Below, one piece after another: positions 1-8,563 of a stretch of DNA of 64,000 nt. The first letter of the stretch is position 1. Every line of letters begins with the position of its first letter. The DNA is from Singulisphaera sp. GP187 (lineage in GTDB: Bacteria; Planctomycetota; Planctomycetia; Isosphaerales; Isosphaeraceae). The notes beneath the pieces were generated by a model that was given only the letters and a program-made list of their open reading frames with translations, did no database searches and had not been told where the DNA came from. The stretch spans positions 2,581,501-2,645,500 of the forward strand of contig NZ_FSRB01000001.1 of NCBI RefSeq assembly GCF_900129635.1, in the 5' to 3' direction. The position numbers were made by a program, and so were the translations under genes.

Positions 1-1147
1 GGGCGACCTTGACGGAGACGAACGTGGCGGCCATGGCATGGTCAAGCGCCCGGGCGAGTCCCGGACCGTCGAGAACCGTAACTGTGGAGCCTTCCGTGAA
101 GCTCGTCTTACCCAAGGGAAGCCACCCTTCCCGCTGCGAAGAACGGCTCACCAACACGCGGCCGCGAGTCTCCCCCGCCTGGCTCGAGGTCAGGGTGACA
201 TTCAAGAAGAGGGCAGGGACGGCGGCCGTGGGCTCCTCATTGTCGCTGACGACGCACAGCGGCAGGCCCATCAGGTGCAAGCCCTGGAGCGCCTCCTGAA
301 GACGAGCCGCCTCGGTCGCGAGTTCACCCTCACCCTGAACCCGGATGAACAGACGCGACTCGGCGAGATAACTTGGCTCGATCACGTCGGACTCACCCGA
401 TGCGTCGATCGCTTCGACGAACCGCGCGGCCAGTGCCACTTCGTGCCCGTTGATCACCTTGCTCGCCTGGGCGCGCATCAACTCGAACGGAACGTCATTG
501 CATACGCGCCACATGGCGGCTTGGGCCACACCCTGGCTGGTGCCAAGGGTCGCGAGGCTTCGCAGAGCCTTGCGAACCCGAGCGTCGCCTGTGTACTCGT
601 TGACGTCCATCAGCTCGAACCGGTCACGACCGGTCGGCGTCGGCATGCCGAAATTCAGGCAGACCGCCGGGAGCGTCAGGTCGATCGTCTTTCCCGCGGG
701 AACGGTGACGGTGCTCGTCTGCGCGTCGGTCGGAGCGACCGGAATCGAATGGAGACCGGCATCGCTGCCGACCGCGCCACGGAACTGGCCGAATCCCCCG
801 GGCTGATTGGTCGGAGTTCCCAGGCCCATGCTCTGGAACCCACCGCCACCGCCGCCCCGCTGACCCGTGGCACTCGCGGCCACCAAGCCTGGAGGAAGCA
901 CCACGTTCAATCGCTTGGCAGAGGTATTGCGGATCGCAAATCGGACCCGATCCTGACCTTGTCCGCGAACCTCGAGTTCAATATCGCCAGCCTGCCGCGC
1001 ATCAAGCACGCGAACCGTCTCGGTGACGGTTCCGGCCGCGGGCGACGGCTCTTCCGGCTCGGCGAACGCCGAACCTGCGAAGATCAAACAGGTCGAGAGG
1101 CCCGCGGCCGACCAGGCCCGGGCCAGGCAAAGGTGTCGCCACAACAT
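1..1147 (-). CDS. Secreted protein, paralogue of the Gly/Met-rich protein at 3923-5638 (C-terminus off window)
   Basis: An open frame runs on the minus strand from ATG at 1147 to the left edge, so at least 382 residues are present and the C-terminus is missing. The first ~30 residues (MLWRHLCLARAW then a hydrophobic stretch ending near SAFAEPE) look like a signal peptide. Around residue 75 it carries RLNVVLPPGLVAASATGQ, matching KLRVVLPPGLLATGASGQ of the protein at 3923-5638. A short glycine run follows in both. A second shared block is AAMWRVCNDVPFELMR with ALAARFV against LVMWHTAAGIDWPNVRR with ALARQFV. The two are therefore paralogues, this copy having only a short Gly tract. Function is unknown; an exported or cell-surface role is inferred from the signal peptide. 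Codon usage is uniformly high GC and the plus-strand frame over it has no recognisable domain. Confidence 0.75.
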   Translation of the reverse strand, partial: MLWRHLCLARAWSAAGLSTCLIFAGSAFAEPEEPSPAAGTVTETVRVLDARQAGDIELEVRGQGQDRVRFAIRNTSAKRLNVVLPPGLVAASATGQRGGGGGGFQSMGLGTPTNQPGGFGQFRGAVGSDAGLHSIPVAPTDAQTSTVTVPAGKTIDLTLPAVCLNFGMPTPTGRDRFELMDVNEYTGDARVRKALRSLATLGTSQGVAQAAMWRVCNDVPFELMRAQASKVINGHEVALAARFVEAIDASGESDVIEPSYLAESRLFIRVQGEGELATEAARLQEALQGLHLMGLPLCVVSDNEEPTAAVPALFLNVTLTSSQAGETRGRVLVSRSSQREGWLPLGKTSFTEGSTVTVLDGPGLARALDHAMAATFVSVKVA

Positions 1148-1464
1148 CGCGTTGGACCTTTCTGGACGGGGCCGCTGCTGGAGGACCCGTTCAAAGATCG
1201 CCCTCCCTGGCCCGAATTATTCACCAGTGTATTCCCAAACTGACCCGTCCCAACCGTGAGGCTCCAAGGACGTTGGACGTCCGACGACCCCGGTTTATTC
1301 GAACGGGTCTCCCCTTATTCTTCGGCAACTCGACCATTCGCCATCGGTCGATTTCGGGAAACGCAATCAACCAGGGGTTCTGATGTCCCTCAAATAACGG
1401 TCATGCCAACGACGACCGGTCCCACGTAACGACGCAAGCCCCCCTCCCCTTGCGATCCTCCGGG
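1148..1464. other. Intergenic gap, nothing recognised
   Basis: These 317 bases lie between two minus-strand genes. I see no convincing ORF, strong hairpin or repeat. It presumably holds the promoter of the gene starting at 1147. Confidence 0.4.
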
Positions 1465-3327
1465 TCACTTCGGCTCCCGCCGGCCGAGAACCTTGACCGG
1501 TACCGCGGACAGCTCGCGGAAGACCGGCCGGAGAGCCGGTGTGTCATCCCCGAGCCCGAGGGGAACCCACACCGTCGCCCCCCTCGTGAGGGCCGACCCG
1601 TCGGCCAACGTGCTCGTGGCAATGACCTTCAATTCCCCCAGGGCCGGCCCCGCATCGTCGGCGACCTGCAGTATCAACGTCGCGACAAGGCTCGGTGGAC
1701 GAGTTGTCCCGGTAGTGGGTCGACTGCCGCCCGCCCGGATCGTCACCGGTTCGGCCGTGACCCCGGCCGGCAGGCCGGTCGCGCGCAGTACGATGGGGCC
1801 AATCCGACCGTCGATCGCGATCCTCAAGTTCACGCGGCAACGCGATCCAGGGGCCAGGTTCAAAACCCCTGCCGGGCCGCTCAACCGCTCCGGCCCTTGC
1901 GAGTCGGCCCCTGAGCCGAAGCGCGGGGCACCGAGATCCGGCGGGAAGGCCACGCGGAAGTCGGGCCGAGCCGGCTCGACGGTCAATCGGTACGCAAACT
2001 CAGCGCCTCCATGGTCGTAACGGTCGGCAACCTCAATGATCCATTCTCCATCGGCCTCCGCCTCTTGAACGAGCAAGCTGTCGGTGGGAAAAGCCCCTCG
2101 ACCTGGAGCCCAAGGAGGAACGAGAGAGGGGCCGCCCTCCATCGGATCGTCGTTTTCCGCAATTCGACGCCCCTGGTCATCGCGGATCGTCACCACCGAG
2201 TCGAGCCACGAACCGAGCGACGCCGCCTGGATCGCGACTCGGAGTCGCTCACCCCGCCGGACTGCCACGCGATAGTGATCAACCTCTCCTGGCATCGCGA
2301 TCCAACCGTTGGCGGTGGAACCTCGTGGGAGCCGCGTCCCGGACCGGTCCTGCGGTGCGAGTCGCGGTTCGACAAGGTTCGGTCCTTCGCCCACGACGAG
2401 GCGGTGGGGCACGAGTAGGCGCCCGCTCGGCCCGTCAAACGGGGTGAGCTCGACGAGCGAGCCAGGGTGATCGGGCAGCAGAATCCGCTGGTGCAGGGGG
2501 ACGTCCAGAGTGCCGCCGGAGGCCGTGACATCGATCGACTCTCCGCGCGGTCCCCCCAGTGGAAAGAGCGCCGTGGCGAACGGAGTCGTAAAAACGCGGA
2601 TTCGGTAACTCGCCGCTTCGCCCCCCTGGAAGAGTGCGTCGTGGACCCGGACGATGACCGTTCCATCGGACGGAAACCGCGACGTGACACGGCAGTCACC
2701 GTCAAGGCCAGGGGTTTCCCGTCCTTGGATCAGGGAACGGCCCTCGCGATCGAGGAGGGTAACAACCGGCCTGAGGGGTGAGCCCAACCGACGCGCCTCA
2801 ACCTCGACGGTGAGCGGCCCGCCCGCGGGCCCATCGATTCGAACGTGATCGACGTCGCGATCCTCGAGAACTCCGCTGACGACCGTGTTCACTCGCTGTA
2901 AATTCGCGTGGGCGGAGTCGTCATTCGGTTCGACTTCCGGGAACGGATCGAGCGTGTCGACGCGGAAGAGCAAAAGGTTGGAGAGCCCGAACGGGCCATC
3001 GGCCCTCAGCTCACGAATTCCAGGCACTGCCGACGCGCTGGCACGGGCCGACACCACGAGCCGACCGTCGGCCGTCAGCTTCGGTTCCAAGACCTCGACC
3101 CCGACTCCGGAGCTCCGGAGCCGCGTGCCCCCATCAAGGTTTCGCCCGCTGAGCGTCCATTTCGTCGTACGACCCACGGTGACGCCCGGGGGGGACAACC
3201 CCGTAAGGACCGGTTCCTTGAGGGACGCTCGCGACGCCGAAGGGGGCGATGGGCCTTGAGCCAGGGCTTGGGTGAACCCAAGAAGGCAGACCAGCGCGAT
3301 CCCTCGATCCTTGAGAGTCGGTTTCAA
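1465..3327 (-). CDS. Exported protein with PPC-type beta-sandwich domains
   Basis: The frame is open from a TTG at 3465, but a signal peptide begins only at LKPTLKDRGIALVCLLGF, so I place the start at TTG 3327 (about 620 aa). There is no ATG near the N-terminus and no clear ribosome site, so the start is uncertain. After the signal peptide comes an IPT/Ig-like stretch (LTGLSPPGVTVGRTTKW). Two repeats of the bacterial pre-peptidase C-terminal (PPC) pattern follow: EVEPNDD with VSGVLEDRDVDHVRI near residues 140-165, and GWIAMPGEVDHYRVAVRRGE in the middle. Proteins of this layout are common in planctomycetes and are thought to be secreted or surface-bound; no enzyme motif is visible. It is followed downstream on the same strand by the partial gene at 1-1147 after a 317-base gap. 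Confidence 0.75.
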   Translation of the reverse strand: MKPTLKDRGIALVCLLGFTQALAQGPSPPSASRASLKEPVLTGLSPPGVTVGRTTKWTLSGRNLDGGTRLRSSGVGVEVLEPKLTADGRLVVSARASASAVPGIRELRADGPFGLSNLLLFRVDTLDPFPEVEPNDDSAHANLQRVNTVVSGVLEDRDVDHVRIDGPAGGPLTVEVEARRLGSPLRPVVTLLDREGRSLIQGRETPGLDGDCRVTSRFPSDGTVIVRVHDALFQGGEAASYRIRVFTTPFATALFPLGGPRGESIDVTASGGTLDVPLHQRILLPDHPGSLVELTPFDGPSGRLLVPHRLVVGEGPNLVEPRLAPQDRSGTRLPRGSTANGWIAMPGEVDHYRVAVRRGERLRVAIQAASLGSWLDSVVTIRDDQGRRIAENDDPMEGGPSLVPPWAPGRGAFPTDSLLVQEAEADGEWIIEVADRYDHGGAEFAYRLTVEPARPDFRVAFPPDLGAPRFGSGADSQGPERLSGPAGVLNLAPGSRCRVNLRIAIDGRIGPIVLRATGLPAGVTAEPVTIRAGGSRPTTGTTRPPSLVATLILQVADDAGPALGELKVIATSTLADGSALTRGATVWVPLGLGDDTPALRPVFRELSAVPVKVLGRREPK

Positions 3328-3465
3328 GGGGCTTGACCACAAGCGGTGGAGCAAAAGGACCGACTCCGAACCCGTCGGATTGGGGCGAGCGATCACGGCT
3401 TGGGGCGGCAAACTCGCAACAAAAACCGGATCCCCGAGGCGCCGATTGAGCCCGCCTCGATTCAA

Positions 3466-3922
3466 CCCGGCGGATCGGGATCCGAACGACTCCCAGGCGC
3501 GTTCTCGTCGAGGGATTCAGTCTCCTATGACTTTGCGCCCTCCAGAAGCATACCGCTTCTGAGTGCTCCGTCGCGAGGGGAACCTCATGCCGAAGCCCCC
3601 AATTTCGTGGCACGACCTGAGTCGGGCCCCGCGAGTCCCAAAAGCTTCGGATTGATCGGACGAATCGAGGGCGCAAACGTGAGTGAGAATGTTCTTTCGC
3701 ATGCCGGCGTTGCGCGTTATAGTTCTTTGACTGCCGAGTCACAAAAGCGTCGACGCCTTCGCATCCCATCCCCCCGCGCTGGTGCTTGTGCATCCCTCCC
3801 CTCAGCGCTGATGCTTCTGCATCATTCCCCCCCACGCGAGCCTTGATTCCGAATACGCTCGGGGTCTTCGTTGTTTCGTCGCATGGGCTTTGTCTCTTCA
3901 CTTCGGAAAAGGGGGGTCTCTC
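3466..3922. promoter_or_regulatory. Divergent intergenic region with tandem hairpin repeats
   Basis: This region separates the minus-strand PPC protein from the plus-strand Gly/Met-rich protein. Its right half contains three 29-base tandem repeats (listed separately). A possible ribosome site (GGAAAAGGGGGG) lies just before ATG 3923. No gene is convincing here; the open frames on either strand run through the repeats and resemble no protein. Confidence 0.5.
3747..3833. repeat. Three imperfect 29-bp tandem repeats with internal hairpins
   Basis: Units start at 3747, 3776 and 3805, exactly 29 bases apart. Each has the form GCGYTGRTGCTTSTGCATC followed by a C-rich tail. Unit 3 has a perfect 5-bp stem, GATGC-TTCT-GCATC; units 1 and 2 have weaker versions. 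The array ends about 90 bases before the start codon at 3923. Confidence 0.75.
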
Positions 3923-5638
3923 ATGGCCTTGAGTCTACGCGTACTCGTCTTGCCTGCGTTTCTCTCGGGAGGGCTGTTCGCCGTCGTTCCCGCGGGTTTG
4001 ATCTACGCGGGTCCCAATCCGACCCGCGGAGTCCGAACCGTCTTGAGACGTGCCCGGGAGTCCGACCTTGTCGAAGCGCCGACGAGCTCCGAGGTGACCG
4101 TCGAGGATGCGGACACCGTCAAAACGATCGACGTCCTCGAAGGACTCCGCTCGGGGCAGCTCGCCGCCAAGGCCGAAGGCACGGGTGACGGCCGGATGAC
4201 GCTTAATTTGACCAACCGGTCGAAACAGAAGCTCCGTGTTGTCCTCCCCCCAGGGCTCCTCGCCACCGGAGCCTCGGGCCAGTTCGGAGGCATGGGGGGC
4301 ATGGGTGGTGGTATGGGGGGTATGGGCGGCGGTATGGGGGGTATGGGTGGCGGCATGGGGGGTATGGGTGGCGGCATGGGAGGCATGGGCGGCGGCATGG
4401 GGGGCAGGGGCGGCAGCATGATGGGCGGCAGGGGCGGCATGTCGGGTGGGACAATGCCCGCGTCGATGGGAATGATGATGCTCGGACGCCTCATCATGTC
4501 GCTCGTCGGCGATCGGGATAGTTGGGATCAGAAATCGCTCATGTCAGGAATGATGATGGGCATGGGCGGCATGGGAGGCATGGGCGGCATGGGTGGCATG
4601 GGCGGTGGTATGGGTGGCATGATGGGGGGAGGGTTCCGCTCGGTTCCCCCCACGAGCCTGCCAGAGACGACGCTCAATCCGAAGCAGACGCGCCACCTTC
4701 CCACCGCCCTGGTGAGCCTGAACGATCCGGGCAACGCGACGACGGTCAGGTTTCCCGAAAAGGGTGAAAAGCTTGCGATCGGTGATGTTAGTCAGTTAAA
4801 TCTCGACCCGCGAACCCAGGCCGCGTTGCAGCGGCTCGCCACGGATAAGGCGCCGCAGGCGGTCTGCCAGCTCGTGATGTGGCACACCGCGGCGGGAATC
4901 GACTGGCCGAACGTCAGGCGAATGGCCGAACCGTGGGCGAATGACTATGAGATCGCGCTCGCGCGACAATTCGTCGCACAGGTCAATCCAATAAAGGGTG
5001 GGAAGCCTGAACTTGAGTCGGGCACGATCTACTGGGACGTACGGACTACCGAGGGAGCGACCGTCACCTTAGCCGCCGAGCTTCGCACCCTCTTAGAGAA
5101 ATCGACGATGCTCGGTCTCCGGACCAAGGGAAGCATCCCCGCCCGCCCGCCCGGGCCCGCAATCGCGTTCCGGGCCGCCCTGGATGACGTGAAAGCCGAA
5201 ATCCAGGTGGCTTCTACCGACGGCCAAGGCGCAGCCTGGGTCCCTCTCGGCTCCTTCACGTTGAAGATCGATCCGGTCTCGAGCGATAAAGCGGAAGCGA
5301 AGGTCGCTCATCAGGCGGCCGCGATCGCCGATTCGACGGCGGCGGGGATCCTCAGTCGGCTCGTCCACTGCAAGCTCTCCAAAGGAGAGATGAGCAAGGG
5401 GAAGAAGACCTACAAAATTCGGATCGACAACGGCTCACCCCTGATTTTGAACGGACTGACCTTGGGAGGCCCCAAGGATGCGGACGCCACGGAAGAAGCA
5501 GCCCTCCCCTCAACCCTGGCCGGCTTCTGCCTGCCCCCCCGGCGGTCGTGGACCGTATCGATCGCGGCGGACACGGTGGACCGGCTGAACCTCAAGAAGG
5601 GAATCGACCTCCTCGCCGCCGACCTCAGCGGGCTCTAA
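3923..5638 (+). CDS. Secreted Gly/Met-repeat protein
   Basis: I chose ATG 3923 because it follows a purine-rich ribosome site and gives a signal peptide (MALSLRVLVLPAFLSGG to about residue 30); earlier in-frame starts add only 11 residues. The protein is about 571 aa. It has a conserved block ending VVLPPGLLATGASGQ, then a low-complexity tract of repeated GGMGG units, a short spacer containing LMSGMMMGMG, a second GGMGG tract, and a long C-terminal region of mixed composition. Outside the repeats it is homologous to the partial protein at 1-1147. Met/Gly tracts of this sort occur in exported, possibly metal-binding or matrix proteins, but no function can be assigned. A terminator hairpin follows the stop codon. 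Confidence 0.8.
   Translation: MALSLRVLVLPAFLSGGLFAVVPAGLIYAGPNPTRGVRTVLRRARESDLVEAPTSSEVTVEDADTVKTIDVLEGLRSGQLAAKAEGTGDGRMTLNLTNRSKQKLRVVLPPGLLATGASGQFGGMGGMGGGMGGMGGGMGGMGGGMGGMGGGMGGMGGGMGGRGGSMMGGRGGMSGGTMPASMGMMMLGRLIMSLVGDRDSWDQKSLMSGMMMGMGGMGGMGGMGGMGGGMGGMMGGGFRSVPPTSLPETTLNPKQTRHLPTALVSLNDPGNATTVRFPEKGEKLAIGDVSQLNLDPRTQAALQRLATDKAPQAVCQLVMWHTAAGIDWPNVRRMAEPWANDYEIALARQFVAQVNPIKGGKPELESGTIYWDVRTTEGATVTLAAELRTLLEKSTMLGLRTKGSIPARPPGPAIAFRAALDDVKAEIQVASTDGQGAAWVPLGSFTLKIDPVSSDKAEAKVAHQAAAIADSTAAGILSRLVHCKLSKGEMSKGKKTYKIRIDNGSPLILNGLTLGGPKDADATEEAALPSTLAGFCLPPRRSWTVSIAADTVDRLNLKKGIDLLAADLSGL
4285..4630 (+). repeat. In-gene Gly-Gly-Met low-complexity tracts
   Basis: Two tracts (about 4285-4440 and 4553-4630) are built from GGCATGGG/GGTATGGG-type units encoding GGMGG repeats, separated by non-repetitive coding sequence. 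The units are near-identical at the DNA level, so copy number may vary between strains. Confidence 0.85.
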
Positions 5639-5650
5639 TCGAACGGGGTT

Positions 5651-5694
5651 GGGCGATCCGGTGCAAAGACCGGATTGCCCGTCCCTATTTTTTT
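5651..5694 (+). terminator. Rho-independent terminator
   Basis: A 12-bp stem (GGGCGATCCGGT pairing with ACCGGATTGCCC, one mismatch) with a 6-base loop is followed by a run of seven T at 5688-5694. It sits 12 bases after the stop codon of the Gly/Met-rich gene and before the convergent ligase gene, so it may serve both strands. Confidence 0.8.
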
Positions 5695-5708
5695 GGGGGA
5701 ACGCAGGC

Positions 5709-7391
5709 TCAGGCCGTCGGGATCGTCTCGGTGGTCTCGAGCCCGTAATGACTGATGCCCTCGGCGCGGAGGTCCACCTTGCGGATCTTTCCCGTCACCG
5801 TCTTGGGGAGTTGGCCGACGATCCGGATGTAGTGGGGAACCTTGAAGTGGGCGATTTGCCCCCGGCAATAGTGGCGCAAGTCATCCTCGGTCACGGTCTG
5901 GCCTGGCCGAGGCACGACCCAGGCGGCGATCACCTCACCATACTTGGCGTCGGGTAGCCCGACCACGGCCACCTCGGCGACGGCCGGATGATGATGAAGG
6001 AACTCCTCAATTTCGGGCGGATAGATATTCTCACCGCCTCGAATGATTAACTCCTTGCAACGGCCAACGATCCGGTAGTTTCCATCCTCGCGCCGCATCG
6101 CGAGATCCCCGGTGTACAGCCATCCCGCCGCGTCGATGACCCGTGCCGTCGCTTCAGGGGCCTTGTAATAGCCGGCCATCACGCCGTGGCCTCGGACCCG
6201 TAACTCTCCCGCTTGCCCCGCCTCGACTTCCTGGCGCGTGACCGGGTCGACGAGTTGCACCTCGACCCCTGGGATCGGCCGGCCGACCGTGCCGACCCGT
6301 ACCTCAATGGGGTCATCCACCGAAGTCTGGGTGATGATGGGCGAAGCTTCCGTCTGACCGTAGCCGATCGTGATTTGCGACGCCCCCAGGTCGCGGACCA
6401 CGGCCTCCATCAACGGCAACGGACAGGGACTTCCCGCCATGATCCCGGTCCGCAAACTCGAGAGGTCGAAACGCGTTCGATCGGGGTGGCCGAGTTCCGC
6501 CACGAACATGGTGGGAACGCCGTAGATTGAGGTACAACGCTCAGAGTCGATCGCGGCCAAGGTCAACCCGGGATCGAAGCTCGGCGCCGGCACCACCAGC
6601 GCGGAACCGGTCAGGGCACACACCAAGGTCCCCAGCACGCACCCGAAACAGTGGTAGAACGGCACCGGAACGCAGACTCGGTCGTCGGGTCCGTACCGAA
6701 CGCGCTTACCAATATAAAACGCGTTCATTAACACGTTTCGATGGGTAAGCATCGCCCCTTTGGGCAGTCCCGTGGTTCCCGAAGTGAACTGGATATTGTA
6801 GACCTCGGTCGCTTGCGCCGAGCACTCACGTTCGTGTAACGCTTCATGCACGACGTCGGTTTCGAGGTCGGTCCAGCTCAGCCAACCGGGGCCGGGGCGA
6901 TCGCTCACGGAGATCAGACGCCGGAGCTGGGGGAGCTTCGCCGAGGTCCAACTCGTACTCGTGGCCCGAGCCACCTCGGGACAGATCGTCTCGACCATCT
7001 GCCCGAAGTGGGAATCCTTGAACGAATCGCCCACGATCAGGGTCGCGACGTCGGCCATCGCGAGCATCCCTTCCAGCTCGTGGAGCCGATACGCGGGATT
7101 GATGTTGACCAGGATCGCTCCGATCCGGCCCACCGCGAACTGGGCGATGACCCACTCCGGGGCGTTCATCGACCAGATGCCGACGTGCTCGCCGCGCTCG
7201 ACCCCCTGCGCCAGCAGGCCGGAGGCCACCGAGTCGACCCGCCGATCGAACTCGCGCCACGACCAGCGGATCGCCAACGACGGGAAAACCACGGCATCCC
7301 GGTCGGGATAGCGCGCGGCCGTCCGGCGCAGCACGGCTCCCACGGTCAGGTCAGAAACCCAGGGGGTCGATAGGTCATTTTGAGGGGCCAT
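5709..7391 (-). CDS. Acyl-CoA synthetase (AMP-binding, FadD-like)
   Basis: A 560-aa member of the adenylate-forming ANL superfamily, which activates a carboxylic acid to its CoA thioester through an acyl-AMP. The AMP-binding P-loop TSGTTGLPKGAMLTHRN is at about residues 203-219, followed by GYGQTEASPI, YTGDLAMRREDG, the hinge GRCKELIIRGGENIYPPEIE, and the catalytic lysine in LPKTVTGKIRK near the C-terminus, so it looks active and full length. It is the last gene of the minus-strand acyl-CoA operon, 9 bases after the enoyl-CoA hydratase gene. The operon context suggests a branched-chain or terpenoid acid as substrate, which is inference. Confidence 0.9.
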   Translation of the reverse strand: MAPQNDLSTPWVSDLTVGAVLRRTAARYPDRDAVVFPSLAIRWSWREFDRRVDSVASGLLAQGVERGEHVGIWSMNAPEWVIAQFAVGRIGAILVNINPAYRLHELEGMLAMADVATLIVGDSFKDSHFGQMVETICPEVARATSTSWTSAKLPQLRRLISVSDRPGPGWLSWTDLETDVVHEALHERECSAQATEVYNIQFTSGTTGLPKGAMLTHRNVLMNAFYIGKRVRYGPDDRVCVPVPFYHCFGCVLGTLVCALTGSALVVPAPSFDPGLTLAAIDSERCTSIYGVPTMFVAELGHPDRTRFDLSSLRTGIMAGSPCPLPLMEAVVRDLGASQITIGYGQTEASPIITQTSVDDPIEVRVGTVGRPIPGVEVQLVDPVTRQEVEAGQAGELRVRGHGVMAGYYKAPEATARVIDAAGWLYTGDLAMRREDGNYRIVGRCKELIIRGGENIYPPEIEEFLHHHPAVAEVAVVGLPDAKYGEVIAAWVVPRPGQTVTEDDLRHYCRGQIAHFKVPHYIRIVGQLPKTVTGKIRKVDLRAEGISHYGLETTETIPTA

Positions 7392-7400
7392 GGTTCGGGC

Positions 7401-8207
7401 TCACTCCTCGGCGGCTCGATCACGCCCCCAATTCCACAGCGGTGGTCGCTTGTGGATAAACGCACGCATCCCTTCCTCGGCTTCCTCGGAGACACGGACG
7501 GCGGCCGTCACGGCGGCCGGACCGCGCAGGTTGGCGGGGCGGCCGTTGACCTCGTCGAGCAGCCGCTTGGTCGTGGCCACCGCCCGGGGCCCGGAGGCCA
7601 GGAGTGAGACACCGAATTCGATCGCCTGACTCAGGCAGGTTCGACGGTCGACGACCCGATTGATTAATCCCCAGCGCTCGGCCTCGGCGGCCGAAATCGG
7701 CTCCCCGGTCAACAGCAAGGAGCGGGCCCTCCGCTCACCGACCTGCCGCACCAGGTCATACATCACGACCGCCGCAACCAGACCGCGGCGGACCTCGGGA
7801 TAGCCGATCCTGGCATGCTCGGCCGCGATCACGAAGTCGCAGGCCACAGCCAGCCCCGCCCCGCCAGCGAAGGCGTCGCCATTGAGCGCAGCGATCGTGG
7901 GCTTCGAGAGGCGATGGACCTGATCCACGAGGTCGGCAATCCCCTGGACGTCGGCGATCGCCTGCTTCTCGGACTCCTCGGACTCTCCGGAGAGGAGCGA
8001 CTCCTTCAGGTCCATCCCCGCGCAGAAAACGGGGTCGGCCCCCGTCAGCACAACGGCGCGCGAGCTATGCTCAGCCTCGATCTTGGTGAGGTGATCGCTC
8101 AGCGCGGCCACCAGGTCCCGTGACAGGGCGTTGCGACGTTGGGGACGGTTCAAGGTCAGGATGACGACCGGCCCCTGATCGTGCCGGAGAATGGTCGGTT
8201 CATTCAT
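7401..8207 (-). CDS. Enoyl-CoA hydratase/isomerase family protein, LiuC-like
   Basis: A 268-aa crotonase-fold protein. Oxyanion-hole segments FCAGMDLKES and GDAFAGGAGLAVACD are present. The glutamate of the PE motif is kept (IGYPEVRRGLVAA), while the first catalytic Glu of typical hydratases is Gly (AGGAGL). From memory, a Gly there is also seen in LiuC-type methylglutaconyl-CoA hydratases, which would fit a leucine/isovalerate-type pathway. The start ATG overlaps the stop of the upstream small AtuA gene by 4 bases (ATGA), implying translational coupling. Exact substrate is not provable from sequence. Confidence 0.88.
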   Translation of the reverse strand: MNEPTILRHDQGPVVILTLNRPQRRNALSRDLVAALSDHLTKIEAEHSSRAVVLTGADPVFCAGMDLKESLLSGESEESEKQAIADVQGIADLVDQVHRLSKPTIAALNGDAFAGGAGLAVACDFVIAAEHARIGYPEVRRGLVAAVVMYDLVRQVGERRARSLLLTGEPISAAEAERWGLINRVVDRRTCLSQAIEFGVSLLASGPRAVATTKRLLDEVNGRPANLRGPAAVTAAVRVSEEAEEGMRAFIHKRPPLWNWGRDRAAEE

Positions 8208-8563
8208 GATTCCCCCTTCGCGGTCTCGGTTCCAGGCAGCCGCATCTCGAGCAACGCCACCCCCAAGGCCTTGCCTTGCGAGTCGATCCGGAGCGACCGG
8301 CTCGCGCCTCCACCCAGAGCGTTCTCCAACACGAAGTTCAGCGCATGAATGTTGGGAAGCTCGTACCGCCGGACTTCGCCAATCCCGAGCGGTCGAAAGA
8401 ATTCGGCGACCGCCTCCGCAGTCAACATCTCCTTAAGCCAATCATAACCAGACGCATCGTTCGCAACGACGCCGATGTTCGCTCGGTTCCCTTTATCGCC
8501 ACTCCGGGCGTGGGCGACGTCTCCAACGCGAACGAGCGAGGCAGACGGGTGATCGCTGAACAT
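8204..8563 (-). CDS. AtuA C-terminal (ferredoxin-fold) subunit
   Basis: About 119 aa, starting MFSDHPSASLVRVGDVAHARSGDKGNRANIGV. In many bacteria this segment is the C-terminal domain of a single, longer AtuA protein; here it is a separate gene. I choose the ATG at 8563 because it overlaps the stop of the large AtuA gene as TGATG, a classic coupling arrangement; an earlier ATG at 8584 is possible. SGDKGNRANIGV is the conserved core. It probably forms a complex with the 462-aa partner. Confidence 0.8.
   Translation of the reverse strand: MFSDHPSASLVRVGDVAHARSGDKGNRANIGVVANDASGYDWLKEMLTAEAVAEFFRPLGIGEVRRYELPNIHALNFVLENALGGGASRSLRIDSQGKALGVALLEMRLPGTETAKGES

Noticed and set aside
3747..3833. 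A short CRISPR-like array.
   Set aside because: The three 29-base units are directly adjacent with no spacers, are imperfect, and no cas gene is in the window.
3134..3901. A 255-codon minus-strand frame across the divergent gap.
   Set aside because: It overlaps the start of the PPC-protein gene in another frame and runs through the tandem repeats; composition is not protein-like.
7401..8207. An inactive hydratase because the first catalytic Glu is Gly.
   Set aside because: LiuC-type hydratases, as I recall them, share this change, and the second Glu is present, so it is a subfamily feature.
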